A stretch of DNA of 38,336 nt, taken from NCBI RefSeq assembly GCF_001436775.1, contig NZ_AYZC01000010.1:1-38336 (forward strand). The letters are read 5' to 3'. Numbering within the stretch: position 1 is the stretch's first letter; the number at the start of each line of letters is the position of its first letter. Below are positions 32,852-38,336 of this stretch, piece after piece. The notes under the pieces are model-generated. The model saw only the letters and a program-made list of their open reading frames with translations, was not told where the DNA came from and did not search any database. The position numbers were made by a program, and so were the translations under genes. The stretch comes from Lactobacillus acetotolerans DSM 20749 = JCM 3825. GTDB taxonomy: Bacteria > Bacillota > Bacilli > Lactobacillales > Lactobacillaceae.

Positions 32852-34030
32852 CTAATGGTGATCAATTGCACCATCCAAACGTTTCCGATAGCACAAGTAT
32901 ATCAAAACTATGAGTGGGATAATAAATAATTGAACTGGATAAAACCATTTAATTGGTAAGAGACTATCCACAACCCCTGACAGAATTGGTCCCAAGGACA
33001 TACCAATATCCAATCCTAAGTAAAAGGTGCTGCTGGCCAGCCCTTGCTCATTAATCGGTGCAAGTAGTAGAGCAGTGGATTGTAAAACAGAATAGATGAT
33101 CCCGTAACCCATAGCCATTCCTGCGGCGGCTAAAGCCATCTCCCAGTTATTCTTCATAATGGTTAACATTAAGATATAAAAGACAGTTGATACGGTACTA
33201 ATCCATAACCAGACACCGAAACGAACGGTGTCAAATAGATTCTTCAAGCCAATTCTAATGGCTAGTAAAACTACCGCATAAATTAAGAAATATGAGCCAA
33301 CGGCAATATTTAAATGCCTTTGTTCAACGTAAGTAACTAAATCCGCTTGCGTTGAGAAATACGGCAAAGCAAATAAAGTCGTCAAAATTGCAACCGGTAA
33401 AACGTTCCATTGAATAATTTTGAATTTTTTCTTCTTATTCTCCCTTTGAACCTTTTTACTCGGCTTAGCGTGATCACCAACAAATTGAATCGCAATTACC
33501 ATCAGAAAGGCAGCAACAGCTGATGAAATAATGGCCTCACGGTAACCAATTTTTTGGTAAATATTAATTGCTAAAGCTGGAGCCAAAGCCATGGCTAAGG
33601 CATTCATCAAACCATAGAATCCCATGGCTTCCCCAACATGTTGCCGTGGAACCAAGAATGCCAGCCAGGTAGTCATACAAACAGTACACAGCACATAACC
33701 GGCACCATTAATCAGCCGAAAAAGAAGCAACCAGCTGCCACTTGGTGAAAAGACGTAACCTATAACTCCAATTAGAATTAATATTCCACCAATTAAAGAT
33801 AAACGGTATTTGGAAAATTTATCTGTTAAGTTACCAGCTACTGGTCTAAGAAACATAGCGGCAATACTCATAATTCCTACGATTAAACCGGCAAAGGCAC
33901 TACTTGCACCCAAGCTTTTGGCATAACCATTAATTAATGGATTGACAAACATCGTACTGAACATGAAGAAGAACGATGCTGCCATAACTAAAATGACATC
34001 TTTGGTATAAATTGTTTTCTTCTTTGACAA
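32852..34030 (-). CDS. MFS transporter (drug/metabolite exporter type)
   Basis: A 392-residue major facilitator protein with about twelve transmembrane segments. The A-motif-like loop between helices 2 and 3 is GNLTDKFSKYR, after AMFLRPVAG. The second half has ALPYFSTQADLVTYVEQRH and GLDIGMSLGP, the latter being typical of proton-driven exporters. The TTG at 34030 was chosen because AGGAG lies 7 bases upstream; the frame is open 17 more codons to another TTG without a ribosome site. The substrate is unknown. It shares a transcript with the OsmC gene, which hints at a stress or toxic-compound role. Confidence 0.85.
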   Translation of the reverse strand: MSKKKTIYTKDVILVMAASFFFMFSTMFVNPLINGYAKSLGASSAFAGLIVGIMSIAAMFLRPVAGNLTDKFSKYRLSLIGGILILIGVIGYVFSPSGSWLLLFRLINGAGYVLCTVCMTTWLAFLVPRQHVGEAMGFYGLMNALAMALAPALAINIYQKIGYREAIISSAVAAFLMVIAIQFVGDHAKPSKKVQRENKKKKFKIIQWNVLPVAILTTLFALPYFSTQADLVTYVEQRHLNIAVGSYFLIYAVVLLAIRIGLKNLFDTVRFGVWLWISTVSTVFYILMLTIMKNNWEMALAAAGMAMGYGIIYSVLQSTALLLAPINEQGLASSTFYLGLDIGMSLGPILSGVVDSLLPIKWFYPVQLFIIPLIVLIYLCYRKRLDGAIDHH

Positions 34031-34137
34031 ATTTTTACTCCTATAAATATTTATTCCATAGGTAGATTTTACCACTAGCAAGAAATTTGATAATTCAGGT
34101 CATCTTTTAAGTTTTAATTAATTATACGTCAGTTAAC

Positions 34138-34791
34138 TTATTTAACAGTAATTGCTTCATGATTAGTTTCACTTTGAATTGCTGACTTTGGTACCCAAGA
34201 AATTGCACCACGGTCATATTTCATGTTCTTACCACCAGTACCTGCTCCATCACTCTTAGAGTAGTAAAGTGGATCATTTACACGGAATTTACCGTTCTTG
34301 TAGCCAGTAAGAACCTTACAGTGATTACGATGATAATCGCCTGGCTTTTGGTATGATGAGAAGCCGTAGTACAAAACTGGCTTACCACCTTGTACATATA
34401 ACTTCATGTCATTTACCGTTAATTTACTGCTTGAGATATTGATTACATTCTTATCCCAACGACGAGCATATTTGGCTAATGCACCTGGTCTGATAACGTA
34501 GCCGAAACCAACACCAGTGTATACACTACCTTTTTGTCCACCTTTAGTCGGTTGCATTGGTAAGTGACTTTGTACATAACTCAAGTCAACATGTTTACCT
34601 TGAGAACGCAATAACATTGTCATTGCAGCACCAGCACAACCCCAAGGAGTAAATACAGGTTTATATTGACTGACATAAGGAACATTAATTAATTTAGTTT
34701 GGTTAGGTGTAGCAAGTGCATTCTTGTTAATGTAGCCTAAGTTCTTATGCTTCTTAGTAGTAGTTAACCAGTAATACTTGTTACCATTCAT
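34138..34791 (-). CDS. C39-family peptidase domain, downstream part of a frameshifted gene
   Basis: A papain-like C39 peptidase domain (Peptidase_C39_2 type) with catalytic Cys52 in TPWGCAGAAM, and His and Asp in NHCKVLTGY and RVNDP. There is no signal peptide and no ribosome site before the ATG. The frame stays open upstream to 34935 and reads as a surface-domain linker (KSFKAYVVKRGYNTYKG, then VKKTLSMNGNKYYW). It therefore is the C-terminal part of the protein that starts at 35429, cut off by a one-base shift at the A5 run 34916-34920. The catalytic residues are intact, so the damage is recent or a sequencing error. Confidence 0.7.
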   Translation of the reverse strand: MNGNKYYWLTTTKKHKNLGYINKNALATPNQTKLINVPYVSQYKPVFTPWGCAGAAMTMLLRSQGKHVDLSYVQSHLPMQPTKGGQKGSVYTGVGFGYVIRPGALAKYARRWDKNVINISSSKLTVNDMKLYVQGGKPVLYYGFSSYQKPGDYHRNHCKVLTGYKNGKFRVNDPLYYSKSDGAGTGGKNMKYDRGAISWVPKSAIQSETNHEAITVK

Positions 34792-34910
34792 GCTAAGAGT
34801 CTTTTTTACATTAAATGGTTTATGGAAATGAGAATTTGCAGATTTCTTATTCTGGAAGACACCTTTATAAGTGTTATAACCTCTCTTAACTACATAAGCT
34901 TTAAAAGATT

Positions 34911-35429
34911 TTACCTTTTTGAAGTTGGTATAGTACTAGATGAAGCTTTAGCATTCCCCGACTTAATGTACTGATTAGAACCAAGTTTTATATAATTCTT
35001 ACCCTTAATTGTTGCATTAGAGGTAGATACAATTTGAGAGCCTTTCTTCAAGGCTTTTTGCTTAGAACGTTTACCATTAGCTTTATAAACATAAGCGTTA
35101 TTAGTTAATCTATAAACTTTTCTTGGAACAAGGTTATGTGCTCTAATAAATTGACCTGGTTTTACTTCAACATAGTTAGCACCACTAATAGTTTTTTGAC
35201 TAATTGGTGTAACATTTTGACCAGCTTTTAAATTAGATTTACCAATCTTCTTACCATTTTTATCATAAAGAAATGAATTGACTGATAACTTAGAGCTCTT
35301 ACCAACTTGAGATGTATTTGTTGGAGCAGCATTAACTGTTTGACTAATTGTAGTCCCTGCAATTGGAGCTGCCATAAGTACAGCTGCAGAAACAGTCATA
35401 ATTTTACTTAATATTCTCGAATTTTGCAT
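34911..35429 (-). CDS. SLAP-domain secreted protein, upstream part of a frameshifted gene
   Basis: A 172-residue product with a Sec signal peptide (SKIMTVSAAVLMAAPIAG, cleavage near VNA-AP). Two SLAP-type repeats follow: LYDKNGKKIGKSNLKAGQ...ANYVEVKPGQFIRA, and AYVYKANGKRSKQKALKKGS...NYIKLGSNQYIKSGN. SLAP repeats hold proteins non-covalently in the S-layer or wall of lactobacilli. The frame ends in PTSKR at the A5 run. One extra A would join it to the C39 domain downstream, giving about 430 residues. The ribosome site AGGAGG is strong, so a short SLAP protein may still be made. Confidence 0.75.
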   Translation of the reverse strand: MQNSRILSKIMTVSAAVLMAAPIAGTTISQTVNAAPTNTSQVGKSSKLSVNSFLYDKNGKKIGKSNLKAGQNVTPISQKTISGANYVEVKPGQFIRAHNLVPRKVYRLTNNAYVYKANGKRSKQKALKKGSQIVSTSNATIKGKNYIKLGSNQYIKSGNAKASSSTIPTSKR

Positions 35430-35523
35430 TAATTTCCTCCTATAATGATGAGTTTATTTACTAGCAATTAAGTCGAAAAAAACAATCATCTTTCGGTGAC
35501 CGTTTTTAAATTTAATTACTTAA

Positions 35524-36078
35524 CTAATTCCATGGACGAGCAACACCAACAATAATAGAACGTTGCTCATTCTTGATAGGTTGTACCATGATGTGTGGTG
35601 GCCAATTTTACCTGTTGGTTTAATTTGGTGGTAATAAACTTGGTGATATTTCTTAGGGTTTTGGTAACCTTTAGTCTTAGAAGTGTATTTCTTCTTAGAT
35701 GTTATCCAATAGCCATTACTAGTTTTTAGATTTTTCCCGTCAAGCTTAGCAATTTTAATAAAATCACCTTTAAAATAATGACCATGTCCCTTATTCTTAG
35801 TTTTTGTTGGGCTTGTGTATCTGTAAAACCCCGCTTTGCCTTAACAATCTTAGGGTTACTTACATAATAAGTCTTTGAGGATAAAGCTGGCTTAGTTGCA
35901 TCAATCGTCTTATTATCTGTTGTATCTGTTGCTGAATTACTATCCGTGGCCTTGTTAGTTACGGTCTGGTAAGATCCCCTTCCCCAGTTGCTGTAGCAGC
36001 TAAGGCTGGTTGTATCGCTGATGAACTAACAAAAAGCAAAACAGCCATAGCACTAATCGCTACTATCAATTTTTTCAT
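35524..36078 (-). pseudogene. Decayed secreted surface protein
   Basis: It starts with an ATG and a clean signal peptide (MKKLIVAISAMAVLLFVSSS, ending ALA-A), then stops after 12 more codons. The reading continues in other frames: YQTVTNKATDSN...SSKTYYVSNPKIVKAKRG, then FYRYTSPTKTKNKGHGHYFK...NGYWITSKKKY, then PIKNEQRSIIVGVARPWN and a stop. At least three frameshifts are needed, near 35971-35986 (G-runs), 35826-35833 (G4 run) and about 35590-35615. The content suggests a small wall-associated protein with SH3/SLAP-like repeats. It is not functional as it stands. Confidence 0.65.
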
Positions 36079-36103
36079 AATATAAAATACTCCTTTTTTA
36101 CTT

Positions 36104-37321
36104 TTAATAACTTAAAGCTCTATATGCATCCTGACGCCATAATTTTGATATTTGCTTATTGGTAAAGCTTACTCGCTTAACTTTCCATGGATCATTCAAA
36201 TATATCCTATTATTTGTATATCCATAAACAGTTAAAGCATGATTAGAAAAACCATCTAAGGGAGCTAACCACATAACTACCGGATGATTATTCCTAATCG
36301 ATTTTTTAATTGTCGTGAGGCTTGTTCCCGTTAAATTACGAGCAGATCCCACATGCCGTTTAACTAAATTCATTAAACCAGCGGGATAAATATACCAACC
36401 GCTACTTGAATACGGACTACCAACAAATCCTTTATTAGGATTGCTAGATCGTGGCATTTCTTTAGCAAGCTTCATCTTAGATGATTTATCACCCGCATAA
36501 TTCAACATCATGGTAACAGCGGTAATTTCACAACCTGTAGGTAATTGTTGCCGCTGACCAATTAATGGAACACCACCAATTTTATAGTAGTTTTTATCCA
36601 TCGAATTGGCATTAATCCAACCAACAAATTTTTTACCTAAATAAATTTCTAGCCAAGTTCTACCATCAGAAGTATTTTCTGAAGCAAGTACGTGAACTTT
36701 CTTACCACGATACTTCTTTGAGTAGTCTATTGGCTTTAAATTAATTTGAGATGTGTTGTAACCACCAGTTTTGTAAATCTTATAGTTAGTATGTGACTTC
36801 TTTCTAACCTGCATATAATAGTTAGTTTTAACTTTATTTGAAACAGTTAAATAGTTATGAACTTGTTTAGATTCATTACCAGTTCTACCGCTAGTATTAC
36901 TACTACTTGGGTTGGATTGATGATCACTACTTACTCGAGAATTATCAGATTTTGATGTTGTACTACTCTGTTGATGTTCGTTAGTTTTAACTACTTGTCG
37001 ACGTTGAACAAAAAGTCTTTTTCTAGCTTTTTGACCAGAAACTGCATATTTATTAACCTTCTTTTGTTGATCCTTATTTGAATTAGATTCTTTAGATGAG
37101 CTTTGTGAATCTGCATTACTTGGATCATTTTTGTGATCTTGATTTACCTTATTTTTATCACTTTCTTGCTTTTGATTTGTATCTGCATCCTTTTTAACAG
37201 ATTGTTGATCAGAAGTAACATTCCCAGCTGAAACATTATCAGCATATACGGTCGATGATGACCAACATATTAAAAATGATAAAGATAAAGTAAATAAGAT
37301 ATATTTTAAATACTTTTTCAT
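36104..37321 (-). CDS. Secreted C39-family cysteine peptidase with SH3-like domain
   Basis: A 405-residue exported protein. It has a signal peptide (1-27, cleavage VYA-DN) and a long hydrophilic Ser/Asn/Lys/Asp/Gln-rich linker (28-155) with a basic patch (KARKRLFVQRRQVV). A GW/SH3-like repeat follows (about 158-245, ending FVGWINANSMD), then a C39-type peptidase domain (about 249-405) with Cys264 in PTGCEITAVTMM, His361 in SNHALTVYGY and Asp377 in LNDPW. No LPXTG or lipobox is present, so it is probably held by the SH3-like and charged regions. It is intact, unlike the related gene at 34138-35429. The target could be wall peptides or secreted peptides; this is not known. Confidence 0.82.
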   Translation of the reverse strand: MKKYLKYILFTLSLSFLICWSSSTVYADNVSAGNVTSDQQSVKKDADTNQKQESDKNKVNQDHKNDPSNADSQSSSKESNSNKDQQKKVNKYAVSGQKARKRLFVQRRQVVKTNEHQQSSTTSKSDNSRVSSDHQSNPSSSNTSGRTGNESKQVHNYLTVSNKVKTNYYMQVRKKSHTNYKIYKTGGYNTSQINLKPIDYSKKYRGKKVHVLASENTSDGRTWLEIYLGKKFVGWINANSMDKNYYKIGGVPLIGQRQQLPTGCEITAVTMMLNYAGDKSSKMKLAKEMPRSSNPNKGFVGSPYSSSGWYIYPAGLMNLVKRHVGSARNLTGTSLTTIKKSIRNNHPVVMWLAPLDGFSNHALTVYGYTNNRIYLNDPWKVKRVSFTNKQISKLWRQDAYRALSY

Positions 37322-37431
37322 GGTGCCTTCTTTAATATATAGCTTTAAACATTTTGTACATCAGCTAATTATCAATTAAAAATTGACTAGCAGTTATAAC
37401 TAACACACTTTTATTATACTAAAGAATACTG

Positions 37432-37629
37432 TTATTGATACGTTAAATCATCAAAATGTTTATCTATATATTTCTTAGCTGAAGCTAGTGTTGCCCAAGC
37501 AACAGCGTCTGTTCAAAATTCAACACTGCTAGCCGTTTGATTCCATCCATAGATATTTATAAAAACAACTTTTAAACCATATTTTTTACCTGTATCCAAG
37601 GTATTTTCCCAAGAACCATTATATTTCAT
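37432..37629 (-). pseudogene. Small relic with an in-frame stop
   Basis: A frame of 65 sense-length codons from ATG 37629 (MKYNGSWENTLDTGKKYGLK...VVFINIYGWN) is interrupted by TGA at 37513-37515 (codon 39). It continues as TDAVAWATLASAKKYIDKHF to a TAA at 37432. The same frame is open upstream of the ATG (SIITTYAA). The unbroken sense pattern on both sides of the TGA suggests a former coding region, perhaps the end of a larger secreted protein. I do not recognise the family. Confidence 0.45.
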
Positions 37630-37766
37630 TGCAGCATAAGTAGTGATAATACTTATCACTTCCTTCCGACTAGCTTTTTAGCTGATAAATGACCGCTTTT
37701 GAGCAAGCTCCGGATGACTGCAAAAATAATAAATCAAATCACTGATATGACTTGACTTTGAATAGA
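37630..37766. other. Non-coding stretch between relic and terminators
   Basis: No gene is seen between 37630 and 37990 apart from the upstream part of the relic frame. The stretch holds two terminator hairpins (37767-37808 and 37847-37876) and AT-rich sequence. Confidence 0.4.
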
Positions 37767-37808
37767 AAAATAGCCGTCTCAACTTTGGCGAGCTGACGGC
37801 TATTTTTT
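37767..37808 (+). terminator. Hairpin terminator, possibly bidirectional
   Basis: AAAATAGCCGTC and GACGGCTATTTT form a perfect 12-bp stem with a 16-base loop. Runs of T follow on both strands. On the minus strand it could end the transcript of the small gene at 37991-38206. Confidence 0.75.
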
Positions 37809-37846
37809 AGTTTGTTAGCGTCACCGTTTTTTACGGCTCTACGAAG

Positions 37847-37876
37847 AAAGAGTCTATCATTGAATAGGCTCTTTTT
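37847..37876 (+). terminator. Hairpin with T-run
   Basis: AAAGAGTCTAT, 6-base loop, ATAGGCTCTTT, then TTC (11-bp stem with one wobble). It faces the plus strand, where no gene is seen upstream, so it may be left over from a lost gene. Confidence 0.6.
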
Positions 37877-37990
37877 CTGTAAGTATGTATAACATAAATC
37901 TATATTTTGAATTTTTCTAAAGCTTAAATAATCATAATGGTTATAATAATTTAAATAAGCTACTTTTTAACTTTATTACCTATTTTTATC

Positions 37991-38206
37991 TTATAAGCCA
38001 ATTTCTTTTTCCAATTCTTTTTTATTCATAACAGGTTGTTTTTCAGCATTTTTGCTTAATTTATCAAATGCAGTTGGAATGGACTTGCGCATTTGCTTAA
38101 ATTTAAAAATTAATTCTTTAGCAGAATAATTTTTAGAAACGAAATTTTCTAAAATATCTTCGTCAAAATCTAAAAAATCATCATTATTGATTTGGGTTGT
38201 CTTCAT
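37991..38206 (-). CDS. Small hypothetical protein
   Basis: A 71-residue soluble protein with a very acidic N-terminus (NDDFLDFDEDILENF) and a basic middle (KELIFKFKQMRKSIPTAFDKL). There is no signal peptide or membrane segment. GAGGTGA lies 6 bases before the ATG, and a hairpin terminator follows downstream. I do not recognise the family. A small regulatory or antitoxin-like protein is possible from size and charge only. Confidence 0.6.
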   Translation of the reverse strand: MKTTQINNDDFLDFDEDILENFVSKNYSAKELIFKFKQMRKSIPTAFDKLSKNAEKQPVMNKKELEKEIGL

Positions 38207-38262
38207 GTTTATTCACCTCAATAATATTTTCTCACATCACTCAAGTAATTACATTTAAATAC

Positions 38263-38326
38263 AAAAAAGAAGTACCGCTTGCAATGTCATTAAGTTAAGA
38301 CATTGACAAAGCTGATGATACTTTTT
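38263..38326 (-). terminator. Edge hairpin containing the 26-bp repeat
   Basis: Outer arms AAGTA/TACTT enclose the inner palindrome CAATGTC/GACATTG. Read on the minus strand a T6 run follows. It probably ends a leftward transcript from a gene right of the window. Confidence 0.6.
38282..38307 (-). repeat. 26-bp palindromic repeat, copy 2
   Basis: An exact reverse-complement copy of bases 30-55. The inner arms CAATGTC and GACATTG are perfect, with a 10-base loop. Near the edge the shorter string ATGTCTTAA (minus strand) also occurs again at the last bases of the window. Confidence 0.7.
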
Positions 38327-38336
38327 AAGACATTTA

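Larger units (their letters stand above)
34138..35429 (-). pseudogene. SLAP-C39 surface peptidase gene split by a frameshift
   Basis: Joined view of the two preceding entries: signal peptide, two SLAP repeats, linker, C39 peptidase. The -1 shift lies at 34916-34920, where five A residues (minus strand) would need to be six for a continuous frame. Confidence 0.7.

Noticed and set aside
1-38336. CRISPR array, prophage or toxin-antitoxin system
   Set aside because: No regularly spaced repeats, phage genes or recognisable toxin-antitoxin pair were seen; the small proteins at 13486 and 37991 do not give enough evidence.

Overview
The window looks like a chromosomal segment of a low-GC Firmicute of the genus Lactobacillus in the strict sense, probably the acidophilus/helveticus/crispatus branch. 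The evidence is low GC, strong AGGAGG-type ribosome sites, a single-operon type II fatty acid synthase with FabT, a PepX X-prolyl peptidase, and secreted proteins with SLAP-type (S-layer associated) repeats. This assignment is inferred from gene content; no 16S gene is present.

Layout. (1) 1-315: edge region with a terminator from an outside gene and the terminator of birA. (2) 316-11546, minus strand: a complete fatty acid synthesis operon in the order fabZ-fabT-fabH-acpP-fabD-fabG-fabF-accB-fabZ(paralogue)-accC-accD-accA-fabI-phosphopantetheinyl transferase, then a terminator hairpin, then birA. Its promoter carries two FabT-like palindromes, one lying over the -35 box. (3) 11824-12657: a DegV-type (FakB-like) fatty-acid-binding protein. 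(4) 12848-16676, plus strand: a SAP/DUF6434 protein, a DUF3781 protein, an ArsC/Spx-fold protein and pepX. (5) 16763-17253: an IS3-family relic joined to a membrane-protein fragment. (6) 17312-27204: the pyrimidine regulon. pyrR-pyrB-pyrC-carA-carB and pyrD are on the minus strand and pyrF-pyrE on the plus strand. Three leaders have PyrR-binding hairpins followed by terminators, and a fourth PyrR-like hairpin sits next to the pyrD ribosome site. (7) 27281-34030: two hexapeptide acetyltransferases, a TauE/SafE permease, an acyltransferase-3 membrane protein, a YjeM-type amino acid antiporter, an OsmC protein and an MFS transporter. (8) 34138-37629: a decaying surface-protein locus. It holds a SLAP-C39 peptidase gene split by a one-base frameshift, a secreted-protein pseudogene with several frameshifts, an intact secreted C39 peptidase, and a small relic with an in-frame stop. 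(9) 37991-38206: a small unknown protein, followed by an edge hairpin.

How the genes work together. The fatty acid operon encodes acetyl-CoA carboxylase, the whole elongation cycle and the enzymes that modify both carrier proteins (Ppt for AcpP, BirA for AccB). FabT probably shuts it off when exogenous acyl chains are available, and a FakB-like protein that could deliver such chains lies directly upstream. The pyr genes make UMP from glutamine, bicarbonate and aspartate and appear to be controlled by one RNA-binding regulator, PyrR, at four places. The two window ends carry the same 26-bp palindromic sequence in inverted orientation, which suggests related repeat or IS sequences just outside. 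No CRISPR array, tRNA or rRNA was seen.
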